Below the pieces are notes generated by a model, which made no database searches, had not been told where the DNA came from, and saw only the letters and a program-made list of their open reading frames with translations. Shown piece by piece: positions 40,727-49,672 of a stretch of 64,000 bases of DNA. The position numbers were made by a program, and so were the translations under genes. Source of the DNA: Maribacter polysiphoniae (lineage in GTDB: Bacteria > Bacteroidota > Bacteroidia > Flavobacteriales > Flavobacteriaceae); assembly GCF_003148665.1 (NCBI RefSeq), contig NZ_QGGQ01000001.1, positions 575,762-639,761 of the forward strand. The letters are read 5' to 3'. Numbering within the stretch: the stretch's first letter is position 1; each line of letters opens with the position of its first letter.

Positions 40727-41683
40727 ATGGATTTTATAGGAAAGCGATATAGCGATTATAATTCTTTTGTAAAATTGCATTTTGGGGAACGGGTGCAAAA
40801 AATCTCCTTGGATGTTGGTTTCTCATGCCCAAATCGGGATGGTTCCAAGGGATATGGTGGTTGTACCTATTGTAACAACAATACCTTTAATCCGGATTAT
40901 TGCGAACCCCAAAAAAGTATTGCGGCCCAATTGCAGGAAGGAATCGAGTTCTTTGCCAAACGTGGTAGGAACAAGAAATTCCTCGCTTATTTTCAGGCCT
41001 ACACGAACACCTATTCAGATATAGAATCCCTTAAGGCCATGTACGAGGAGGCCTTAAATGTCCCTAAGGTGGCTGGTTTGGTCATCGGTACACGCCCCGA
41101 TTGTATATCGGATGAAGTTATAGCCTATTTGGAAGAATTGTCGAAGGACTACTTTATTTCGTTGGATTTTGGGGTGGAAAGCACCAATGAAAAAACACTT
41201 TTGGATATCAATCGATGCCATACCTTTAGTGATACCATAGCAACGTTTGAAAAGTGCAAGGACAAGGGGTTTCATCTAGGGGCGCATATCATCATGGGAT
41301 TGCCCGGGGAATCCAAAAACGATTTAATGCAGCATGCCGTGAAATTGTCCAAATTACCCATTGATACCTTGAAAATACATCATTTACAGATTGTAAGGAA
41401 CTCCGTAATGGCAGTGCAGTATAAACGGAACCCTGAAAATTTCGACTTATTTACCTTGGAGGCCTATTTGGATTTTGTTACGGAATTTATAGGGTATTTA
41501 CGGCCCGATATTATAATTGAACGCTTTATTAGTGAGGCCCCGAAAGATTTGTTGGTCGCCCCAAAATGGGGAGGTATCCGAAAACAGGAAATATTGGATA
41601 GGATCGACCAAAAATTAAAGGCCAAAAACACTTGGCAGGGAAAATATTATAAACCCGAAAAGGTCATAAGCCTTGGGTCTTAA
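40727..41683 (+). CDS. TIGR01212-type radical SAM protein (YhcC-like)
   Basis: This 318-residue radical SAM enzyme has the cysteine cluster CPNRDGSKGYGGCTYC, the spacing typical of the YhcC/TIGR01212 family rather than plain CxxxCxxC. Further family motifs are FQAYTNTYSD, GTRPDCISDEV, FISLDFGVESTNEKTLLDIN and HIIMGLPGES. The reaction is not established for the family; recent descriptions point toward RNA or cofactor modification, which I cannot judge here. It is cytoplasmic and monocistronic, bounded by the atpC terminator upstream and a repeat-bearing gap downstream. Confidence 0.92.
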   Translation: MDFIGKRYSDYNSFVKLHFGERVQKISLDVGFSCPNRDGSKGYGGCTYCNNNTFNPDYCEPQKSIAAQLQEGIEFFAKRGRNKKFLAYFQAYTNTYSDIESLKAMYEEALNVPKVAGLVIGTRPDCISDEVIAYLEELSKDYFISLDFGVESTNEKTLLDINRCHTFSDTIATFEKCKDKGFHLGAHIIMGLPGESKNDLMQHAVKLSKLPIDTLKIHHLQIVRNSVMAVQYKRNPENFDLFTLEAYLDFVTEFIGYLRPDIIIERFISEAPKDLLVAPKWGGIRKQEILDRIDQKLKAKNTWQGKYYKPEKVISLGS

Positions 41684-41978
41684 AGAGAATGCCATCTTCG
41701 AGTAGACACGAGGATAATACCTTGAGTCCATTTAGTTGGAGTCTTTTTCTAGTTTCTGTACGGGCGTGATGCTGGTGCCCATCCAGTTTTTATTTACGGT
41801 TACTTCCGATATAATTTTATCATGGCCTAATAATATTTCCTCATTATTAATTCCCCCTTTGCCTGCACTGAGTGCAGTCGAAGTGAAGGGGGTGCCCACA
41901 GGGCGGGGGATGTGGTAAACCCATCACCCATCCTGCACAATCCTACCTTATGTAGGATCTTTACAATAGTCCACCCCC
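41684..41978. other. Gene-free gap between the radical SAM and SprB genes
   Basis: These 295 bases separate two convergent genes. They contain a repeat-family copy at 41849-41913 and a small hairpin ATCCTAC-cttat-GTAGGAT at 41940-41958, about 20 bases beyond the SprB-gene stop. The hairpin lacks a clear T-tract on either strand, so it is only a weak terminator candidate. No gene was recognised; a 60-codon frame beginning at 41736 runs through the repeat and looks spurious. Confidence 0.6.
41849..41913 (-). repeat. Palindromic repeat copy with 25-base loop insertion
   Basis: The sequence runs AATTCCCCCTT, then a loop containing GCCTGCACTGAGTGCAGTCG and AAGTG, then AAGGGGGTGCCC, ACAGGGC and GGGGGATGT. 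It is the reverse orientation of the copies at 61241 and 61861, where the CCCCCTT/AAGGGGG arms have only a tiny loop. The loop insert, with its GCACTGAGTGC palindrome, is shared with the copy inside the coding region at 54474-54526. Confidence 0.8.
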
Positions 41979-44900
41979 TTACCTAATGATGATCTTTCTC
42001 AGTGAGTTCCCGTAAGGTGTTTCGAGCAGTACGGCATATACGCCCGAAGGCAGTCCCGAGATATCGAAGGGGATGCTATAGGCGGTCTGTCCCTGTCCTT
42101 TTTCGGATGCCATCAGGGCATTGTTGGCCAGGCTAAACACTTTTATACTGATATTGCCACGTTCGGTGAGATTTACGTCAGCGGTGAACCTACCATCGGT
42201 GGGGTTGGGATAGACCAAGAAATCCTCGACCAGGCGTTGGCCGTTTTTGTTATCGTCCTCTTTGATCGTGGGGTCATTGGCGACCACGATGATGGTTTTG
42301 GTCTGTTCCGCCATGCATTGGCCTATCTTGGTAATGATGCCCACTTGATATTCCCCGGCCTCAGCGAATACGATCTCGGCCTCGTCGCTATCCTGTAGAA
42401 GTACTTGGGCTCCTTCGGGCAGGACCCATTCGGTGGTTTCGGGAAGGGGATAGCTGATGTCCACAAGAACGGCGGTTTCCCCAACAAAAACCTGACTGGA
42501 CACTGCAAGTTCAGCGGATATCTCGGAGGTACTCTTATCGATGGAGATACTACCGGTGGCGGTACACCCTGTAGCGGATTGCACGGTAACCGTATAGTCA
42601 CCTTTTTCATTCACTGTTATATATGGTTCCGCACTTATAAACCCATTATCGGAATACCAGGAATAGGTTGCGGTGGCATCTTCCACCGTTGCATCGAGGA
42701 ACAGTTCCTGTTCGGCACAGAGTACGCGGTCATCCCCTAGGTCAACGTTCAGGGGCAATGGATTTTCCAAGATGTACGTTCTTTCTATGGTACCGTTGGG
42801 CAGTCCGGTAATGGTTACCGAATATTCCCCAGCAGGCAAGTTGGCAATACTATTGGTGGTTTCCCCTGTGGACCATGAATAGCCGTAATTGCCATTGCCT
42901 TGATTGACAAGCAAGGAGATACTCCCGTTGGATTCCCCTGAACATATCGGTTGCACTAGGGTCTCCTCAACGATATCGGGTTCGGTGATCTGGTAGGTCC
43001 CGGTCAAGGAACAACCATTATCATCCGTGATCAGTACGGTATAGGCATCTGCCGTCAGGTTTAATAACTCCGGCGTGTTCCCAATGTTCGCCCCGTCGGA
43101 GGCCCTTGACCAGGATATGTTGTAGGCGGGTTGTCCGCCACTTATTTCAAGGAGGATACGACCATCCTGGGCTTGATATTCGGAGGCATCGGTCAAGGTG
43201 ACATTGCTGATCTCAAGGGGATTGTCCGGTGCGGATATGGTAATGGTCCTATCGGTGGAACAGCTGTTGGCATCCACCACTTCGATAGTATATTCGCCAT
43301 TGGCTACATTGGTGATGTCTTCCGTATTGGCCCCATTGTTCCAATAGAATTCATAGGGCGTCGTACCCCCACTGACCGAAATGTCGATGGCCCCGGTCTC
43401 CTCACCGTTGCACATTACATTTGTAATATTCTCCAAGGTTATCTTCAAGAGGTCCGGTTCTGTCAATGTAATGGGATCGGAATCCTTGATGATCCCATTG
43501 GCATCCGTTACCCTCACGAAATAGGTACCTGCGGTCAGGCCACCTATGATCTCACTGGTTTCGGGAAGAAGGTCATTGGATCCATCGGTGGTATCGAACC
43601 ATTCAAGCGAATAGGGGAATACCCCGCCTTGAACGGTAGCCGTGATCTCGGCAAAATCGTTCCCGTTACATTCCAGGAAAACGGTCTGTGCCAGGGACAC
43701 TAAAAGTTCCCCAGGTTCGGTAATGGTGAAATCCTGTGTAAAATAACAACCTGTGGTCAGGTCGCCATTGAAATTGTCATCGGTAATCACAAGGGTATAG
43801 GTACCCCCTGGAAGGTCCGCGATATCATCACTGTTGTCCGTAGGAGGGGTAAATCCGGCAGGCCCCGTCCACGTATAGGTCAATGCACCGGTGCCCCCAA
43901 AGGCGGTAATGCTTATGGCCCCATCGGTGGCATTTGCCGCGGACAAGGATTGTTGTAGGTCAAGGGTAATGGCAATGGGTTGGGGTTCGGTAATGGTGAA
44001 ATCGACGTCCACGGTACATAGATTGGCATCTTGTACCCTAACGGTATGGTTACCTGCTTCCAAACCGGGGAAGGAATTGCCGTTCTGATAGTTGATTCCC
44101 CCATCGATGGAATAGTTGTAACCGGGTGTTCCCCCATCGGGGGTTATCACTACACCGCCATCTTCCGCACCAAAGCAGGTGACATCCGTAGTGAACGCCT
44201 GGGCGGTGAGTTGGGTGGGTTCGGTAAGGGTTACCGATTTGGTTACCGAAGGGTTACTGGTCTCATCACTAACGGTAAGGGAATATGTACCTGGTCCAAG
44301 ATTTGTTAAGTCAGGTCCCGTTTGACCATTAATGATAGATCCATCTTTTTCCCATACATAATCAATGGTGCCTGTGCCTTGAGCGGCGGAGTTAATAGCC
44401 CCGTCATTAGCCCCAGAACAACTGATATTTGTCGGATTCAGGTCGGGAAGGTTCAATGGTCCCGGTTCTGAAACAAAAAAAGTTTGGGTAAGATAACAAC
44501 CATCAATTGCCCCCTGATTGCCTGGGGAGGTGATCTCTACCGTATAATTACCCGATGTTAACGCATCGATATCCTTTGTGGTCCTTGGGATTGTAATTCC
44601 AGGCCCTGTCCAACTGTAGGTATAAGGCGTTGCCCCCCCCGATACATCTATACTTATTTGGCCATCAGTGGCACCAGAAAAAGTTGCTGGGGTTACAAGG
44701 AAATCATCGATTTGAATCAAATCGGGTTCAATGATCTCTATTGTATCAGGAAGGTTATAAGTACATCCATTTTGGTCTATAATAGTTGCGGAATACGTAC
44801 CGCTTGCAAGATTTTCAAACAAAGGGCTATTCTGTAATGGTCTACCGGTTATTTGATATTGTAAGCCTCCCGTTCCGCCGTTGGCACTGATCGTTATGGT

Positions 44901-47558
44901 TCCATCGGAATTTCCAAAGCATGATATTGGGGTTGAAATCGCTGTAGCATTTAAGGCTGCCAAAGGTCCGGCGATTTCTAAGGAGCCACTTGAAATTGGG
45001 CCGGCGTTGGAGGCATCATTTATGGTAAAAGAATAGTTGCCCACATTTATATTTTCTAAGAAGTCTTCTTCTCCTCGTTTGAGTTCAATACCTGTATCAA
45101 CATTGTACCAAACAAACTCAAATGGGGGGGTGCCTGTGTAATTGGCGGTTATTCTACCCGTACTTTCACCAAAACACAAAATTGGATCTACAGTAGCTTC
45201 TGGCGTACCTAAACTTAAGGGACCTGGTTCGTCTATGAAAATAGTGTTTTCCAGTGTAGCGGTGCACCCCGAGCCATTGGTTTCCGAAACAATAACTTGA
45301 TAATTTCCTGTTGGGAACCCTTCGAATTCATTGGCAGTAGCACCGTTTATCGGGGAGAAGGCACTTCCATCTTTATACCAAGCGTAGGTATAGTTGCCAG
45401 ACCCTCCTGTTATGTTCAAAGTTATCGTTCCTTCATCACCACCATTAGTTGTAGCATCTGTTGAAGAGGCGGAAACCAAGAAATAATCATCAGGTTCATC
45501 AATAAAAATAGGGCCACCCGAAACACTACAATTACCATCAAATACTTCATAGGTGTGATTACCATATGAAAGTGTATTGTTGTCTTGAGGCCCTGGAGTA
45601 AGGGACCCGTCCCAAAACACCTCATAATTTCCGGTACCGCCCGATATATCGAGGGCTATTCGCCCATTATTCTCCCCTTTACACTCAATATCCGTGTTGT
45701 CGGAAATTGTTACTGTAAGAACATTTGTGATAGGATTTCCTGTATTGCGGTCTACATAATCAAGGTTATAGGTTGTTGTTGCTGTATTAAAGGCATCGTC
45801 CGTGACCTGTACCGAATATGAACCTGCCCCTGCGTTTATTGTATTTGTATTGCCCGATAGTGGTGTACCTGTATCTATGTCCCCTTTGAACCACATATAA
45901 GAGAAACCCGTACCAGACCCATTCGTCGGGTTTGCCCTAAGTTGCGCAGTATCACCCTCACAGTTGATCTCGCCAATAGGGGAAATACTTACTAATAGAG
46001 GAGGAAAGGGCTCTAGGGTTATGGTTATGAGATCGGTATTACAACCTATGGCATCGGTTGCAAAAACAGTATATACCCCATACCCTAAGTTTTCCAGTCT
46101 GTTGGATGTTTGGGGTAGGGCAACATTGTCTTTTTTCCAATTGAAAGTGTATGTTGGATTGCCACCAGTTGCTGAAACCTCTATTGTACCAGCCCCATCT
46201 ACGATTTGCTGAGTATAATCAGTTGTTAGCATTACGGGCCCACTAACTGGGTCTTCTAAAGTAATTGTTTTAGACACAAAACAATCTAGATTTCCTAGTT
46301 CTGCCACCTCGATTATATAAACTCCGGCACTCAAATTCGAAAAAGCAGGTGTAGTCTGTAGAATTGGGGCAAAGTTGTTGTCTGATGGTTTTTTTAAACT
46401 GTAGCGAAACATGCCAATACCTTGGGGTTCAATAGTAACAGAACCATCGTTCCCGTTTCTACAGAGGGGATCGACTATAATTTCGTTAAATAAAATCTCA
46501 TTGGGCTCATCAATAGAAAAATCAGAACTAACCCCTTCAGCACTCCCGTCATCATACAGCCATTCTAGTCTATAAAGTCCATCTTCCAAACGAGTATTGG
46601 GGCTAAAGGTATAACTTCTATTATTGAAATCGCTGGAAGTAAGCGTTATTTGTGGACCTACCGATGAGTAATCCGTTGCCGTATCTTTTTTGTAAAGCCC
46701 GACAATGAGATTTTTGGTTGGTTCCAGCTCTTCTTTTAGTGTCATGTTTATGCTAGCATCGGTTGCACCATAACAACTGGGGTTGTTAACTAGAGGCGGA
46801 TCTTGTTCCAGTTCTGGCGGACAGGGCACAAAGCTATATATGATTTCATCCGATGTATCATAATCGTTCACAGGGTTTTCTACATATTCTACCCAAACCT
46901 GGAATGGTTCATTATAAGGCACATTGGCCAGAGCTCCTGTTCTAGTCAATAATGCATGTGAGGAATGCTCTGCGTATTCTAAGACGGTAACTTCCGATCC
47001 ATTATTCAATCTAGCTTTTAATCTGTATTTAAAATTCCAAATGGGATTTACGACAGCAACATTGACACCATTACAATCAATTTGATTTGAGCCTGGGTAA
47101 ATTCTATCTCGTAAGTCTATTAAATTCTCAAGTTTTAAAATGGTTGATTCTCTAACAGTAACATTTACGCAGCCAAAAAATTCCGTAGGTGGAATATATG
47201 CACCATAATATGGAACATTTCGACTTTCATTACATGTTTCTGTCATCATGTTTATATAAAAATTGGATGAAATTGTCCAATCGGTCACCGAAAAAGGGTA
47301 TTCTTTGACTTCATCCATAATTACTTGATTGCTTCCCATGGTTGTTCCCATATCAGTAGAACCAACACTAACTAAGGTCCTGGAGCCTGGATTTGTTTTA
47401 ATAGAATATGACCCAAAACTAGTGCCATTTCTAGGCACATCAACGTCTAAATCAAATTCTACCTTATATCTTGTAGTTTGAGCATTTACAAAAGAGAATA
47501 TTGAAGCTGAGAATAACAGGGCCAATAATAATCTTATAAATCTTATATTCGTTTTCAT
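41979..47558 (-). CDS. Giant SprB-repeat surface protein with T9SS type A sorting domain
   Basis: This protein of about 1859 residues is exported by Sec and then T9SS. The start at 47558 gives a clean signal peptide (KTNIRFIRLLLALLFSASIF then VNAQ) and leaves ten bases to the upstream stop. After a unique N-terminal region (to about 260) come roughly 15 SprB-type modules, recognisable by patterns like CFGNSDGTITISANGGTGGL and a final Tyr-x-Trp strand. The last 75 residues are a T9SS CTD (LVYPNPTDGRFTADV ... LPSGVYAVLLET ... RKIIIR). It is likely an adhesin or surface filament. It is the last gene of the minus-strand surface-protein locus. Base composition changes sharply near 44,260: the part encoding the C-terminal modules is much richer in G and C. 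Confidence 0.93.
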   Translation of the reverse strand: MKTNIRFIRLLLALLFSASIFSFVNAQTTRYKVEFDLDVDVPRNGTSFGSYSIKTNPGSRTLVSVGSTDMGTTMGSNQVIMDEVKEYPFSVTDWTISSNFYINMMTETCNESRNVPYYGAYIPPTEFFGCVNVTVRESTILKLENLIDLRDRIYPGSNQIDCNGVNVAVVNPIWNFKYRLKARLNNGSEVTVLEYAEHSSHALLTRTGALANVPYNEPFQVWVEYVENPVNDYDTSDEIIYSFVPCPPELEQDPPLVNNPSCYGATDASINMTLKEELEPTKNLIVGLYKKDTATDYSSVGPQITLTSSDFNNRSYTFSPNTRLEDGLYRLEWLYDDGSAEGVSSDFSIDEPNEILFNEIIVDPLCRNGNDGSVTIEPQGIGMFRYSLKKPSDNNFAPILQTTPAFSNLSAGVYIIEVAELGNLDCFVSKTITLEDPVSGPVMLTTDYTQQIVDGAGTIEVSATGGNPTYTFNWKKDNVALPQTSNRLENLGYGVYTVFATDAIGCNTDLITITLEPFPPLLVSISPIGEINCEGDTAQLRANPTNGSGTGFSYMWFKGDIDTGTPLSGNTNTINAGAGSYSVQVTDDAFNTATTTYNLDYVDRNTGNPITNVLTVTISDNTDIECKGENNGRIALDISGGTGNYEVFWDGSLTPGPQDNNTLSYGNHTYEVFDGNCSVSGGPIFIDEPDDYFLVSASSTDATTNGGDEGTITLNITGGSGNYTYAWYKDGSAFSPINGATANEFEGFPTGNYQVIVSETNGSGCTATLENTIFIDEPGPLSLGTPEATVDPILCFGESTGRITANYTGTPPFEFVWYNVDTGIELKRGEEDFLENINVGNYSFTINDASNAGPISSGSLEIAGPLAALNATAISTPISCFGNSDGTITISANGGTGGLQYQITGRPLQNSPLFENLASGTYSATIIDQNGCTYNLPDTIEIIEPDLIQIDDFLVTPATFSGATDGQISIDVSGGATPYTYSWTGPGITIPRTTKDIDALTSGNYTVEITSPGNQGAIDGCYLTQTFFVSEPGPLNLPDLNPTNISCSGANDGAINSAAQGTGTIDYVWEKDGSIINGQTGPDLTNLGPGTYSLTVSDETSNPSVTKSVTLTEPTQLTAQAFTTDVTCFGAEDGGVVITPDGGTPGYNYSIDGGINYQNGNSFPGLEAGNHTVRVQDANLCTVDVDFTITEPQPIAITLDLQQSLSAANATDGAISITAFGGTGALTYTWTGPAGFTPPTDNSDDIADLPGGTYTLVITDDNFNGDLTTGCYFTQDFTITEPGELLVSLAQTVFLECNGNDFAEITATVQGGVFPYSLEWFDTTDGSNDLLPETSEIIGGLTAGTYFVRVTDANGIIKDSDPITLTEPDLLKITLENITNVMCNGEETGAIDISVSGGTTPYEFYWNNGANTEDITNVANGEYTIEVVDANSCSTDRTITISAPDNPLEISNVTLTDASEYQAQDGRILLEISGGQPAYNISWSRASDGANIGNTPELLNLTADAYTVLITDDNGCSLTGTYQITEPDIVEETLVQPICSGESNGSISLLVNQGNGNYGYSWSTGETTNSIANLPAGEYSVTITGLPNGTIERTYILENPLPLNVDLGDDRVLCAEQELFLDATVEDATATYSWYSDNGFISAEPYITVNEKGDYTVTVQSATGCTATGSISIDKSTSEISAELAVSSQVFVGETAVLVDISYPLPETTEWVLPEGAQVLLQDSDEAEIVFAEAGEYQVGIITKIGQCMAEQTKTIIVVANDPTIKEDDNKNGQRLVEDFLVYPNPTDGRFTADVNLTERGNISIKVFSLANNALMASEKGQGQTAYSIPFDISGLPSGVYAVLLETPYGNSLRKIIIR

Positions 47559-47568
47559 AGGCATCATC

Positions 47569-49671
47569 TTAATAAACAACCTCCGTTTCTTGCCATTCAC
47601 TAACTGTACCATCTTCAAAAATAGCCTTTAGGCCATAGGTGTATATAGTATTAGGTGTCAGTTTGGCATCAATAAATCGGGTGCGATTACCTGTAAAGGT
47701 TTGGTATAGGGAGAACTCTGATTCGTTTTGTTTTTTGTACAGTAGAATTTCTACTATATTACTGGCTTTTAATCGCCAATTTAAATGAATTATTCTATTA
47801 TCACGGTCTACAGTATTGTTAAAACCACTAATGGCCGTCTTGGTCTGTTCTCCTAAACTAATAATCGAGATTGGCGGGGATGGTTGACTTTCAAGACCGG
47901 TTTGGTCGATGGCGATAACGGTATAATGATACTTTGTATTTCCTGCAATTGTATCGTCCAAGTAGTCATTGGTGTTTAAATCCGTAATCTCAAAAATCTT
48001 TTCCCACTTAGTATTTTCTGATAGATTTTTTTTACGATAGATGACATGTTTTACGACGTCTTCCGAAATACTATTTATCCATGTTAATTGAATACCTTTT
48101 TCTTGTAATTCATAATTGGTGATAAGGGGATTCATTGGAGGTATTTTATCAGGTCTTTTCAGAGGCAAAACTTCAGAAGGTGCTGATGCGTTATACCTGT
48201 TATCTACGGCATCAATTTTATAATAAACGTTTTTGTTAAAGGATTTCAAATTGATGGTGTCTTTGTACAGGGTTTTCTGGATTTGGTACTTGTTCAAACG
48301 TGTAAACTCTTGATTCGGTCTGTTAGCGCGAAAAATTGTATATCCTTTTAAATCCAATTCCTCATTTTTGGCCCATGTTAGAGTAACAACTCCTGTTGAA
48401 TCTATTTTTCCTGTCAGCTCTTTTGGTTGAGTAGGGGGTATGGAATCAATTGGTTGAATCATGCTAGGTGAAGAATCTATATAATCCCCGGCAATGCCTT
48501 TGGCCCTAATTTTAAAATAATTAATATCTTGAAGCTCACTATACTTGAATGTCCTAATATTGGGTTCTATGTTTTTTTTAATCTGGTTATAAGGGCCAAT
48601 AGGTTTATCTGATCTTAAGATATCAAAACCGGTAAGTTTCCATGCCTCATCTTTTGCGAAATCCCATTTTAAAATTGCTTCCTTATCTGAAATAATTTCG
48701 CTCTCTTTTAATTCTGGAGCAACGAGCAATTTTTTATAAGCTATTATGGAAATGGTATCAGAGGGTTCGCTTATTTCATTAAAGATCGTTCTTCCTTTTA
48801 TCCTATACCAATACTTCTTTTCATATACAGGGATACTATCGGTAAATGCTATACCACTAGATCGGGAATCCATTAATTTGGTTATTGGTGTGATGTTCAA
48901 TTTCCTGAACGAAATACCATCATCAGATCGCTCAAGATCATAGGAGTTATAAAAATGGACTAGTGCGTCATATTCCCAAATTAGAACAAAGGCATCATTA
49001 TAATAATATCCGGCAAAATCATATGGTTTAGGTAATTTAACTGGGTTTGATGTAGTGATGATTATACCTGTTTCTTTGGGTAGATTAGTACCCTCAGGGG
49101 CTGCAATTTTAATATTGTACATATATCTTGTATTCTCCTTAACGCTGAAGTCTGTAAAACCGAGTCCGGCATATTGTGCGGCAGTGTAGTCTTGGTCTAT
49201 CGCGAACATTGAAAAAGCAAAACGTTGCTGTAGCTCAGAACTCTGATTAATAATTTGACTTACCTTGCCCTTATTTTGGGTATTGGTATCCAAAACAAAG
49301 TTTTCACCATAAATTGCTTGTGCTGCTACCCCGGCCATGTCATTCTTTTCTATGAGTTCTTGCCAATCGCTCAAGGGTCTGGGCTTAATTGGGCCACCTG
49401 AAAGAATCACCTCTTCAGGGGTGGTTACAGGGCTTCCGTTTTGTTCAAGGGTTATTCTTTCTACTAAATACCCGTATTCGTTGCCTAGTTTCCAAATATT
49501 TTTGTCATTGACCCCCCATCTTAGCATTATGGCATCATTGGTAGGTCTTGCCTGAATCACTAATTTCATTGTATTTGGAGTCTCATAGCTTATGCTATCT
49601 ATTTGGGCATTTAAACCTGAAGCTACCCATAGAAAAAAGACAACTACTATATATTTTGATAAGTAAACCAT
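47569..49671 (-). CDS. Secreted fibronectin type III repeat protein
   Basis: This protein of about 700 residues starts at the ATG at 49671, one base after the stop of the preceding gene (TAA-A-ATG). That gives a good signal peptide (MVYLSKYIVVVFFLWVAS, then GLNAQ). An alternative ATG at 49689 would overlap the upstream gene by 17 bases. About five to six Fn3 modules span residues 220-690, with typical strands such as VTLTWAKNEELDLKGYTIFR and KYHYTVIAIDQTGLESQPSP. There is no T9SS C-terminal domain (ends WQETEVVY). It probably works with the 1639-residue and SprB proteins encoded on either side; the role is unknown. Confidence 0.85.
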   Translation of the reverse strand: MVYLSKYIVVVFFLWVASGLNAQIDSISYETPNTMKLVIQARPTNDAIMLRWGVNDKNIWKLGNEYGYLVERITLEQNGSPVTTPEEVILSGGPIKPRPLSDWQELIEKNDMAGVAAQAIYGENFVLDTNTQNKGKVSQIINQSSELQQRFAFSMFAIDQDYTAAQYAGLGFTDFSVKENTRYMYNIKIAAPEGTNLPKETGIIITTSNPVKLPKPYDFAGYYYNDAFVLIWEYDALVHFYNSYDLERSDDGISFRKLNITPITKLMDSRSSGIAFTDSIPVYEKKYWYRIKGRTIFNEISEPSDTISIIAYKKLLVAPELKESEIISDKEAILKWDFAKDEAWKLTGFDILRSDKPIGPYNQIKKNIEPNIRTFKYSELQDINYFKIRAKGIAGDYIDSSPSMIQPIDSIPPTQPKELTGKIDSTGVVTLTWAKNEELDLKGYTIFRANRPNQEFTRLNKYQIQKTLYKDTINLKSFNKNVYYKIDAVDNRYNASAPSEVLPLKRPDKIPPMNPLITNYELQEKGIQLTWINSISEDVVKHVIYRKKNLSENTKWEKIFEITDLNTNDYLDDTIAGNTKYHYTVIAIDQTGLESQPSPPISIISLGEQTKTAISGFNNTVDRDNRIIHLNWRLKASNIVEILLYKKQNESEFSLYQTFTGNRTRFIDAKLTPNTIYTYGLKAIFEDGTVSEWQETEVVY

Positions 49672-49672
49672 T

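Noticed and set aside
41736-41918. 60-codon frame between the radical SAM gene and the SprB gene
   Set aside because: Half of it is the palindromic repeat; no homology or membrane or signal pattern was seen.
42323-44309. Long antisense frames across the SprB gene
   Set aside because: They mirror the repetitive GC-rich coding sequence, lack starts with plausible context and show no domain; the sense frame is clearly coding.
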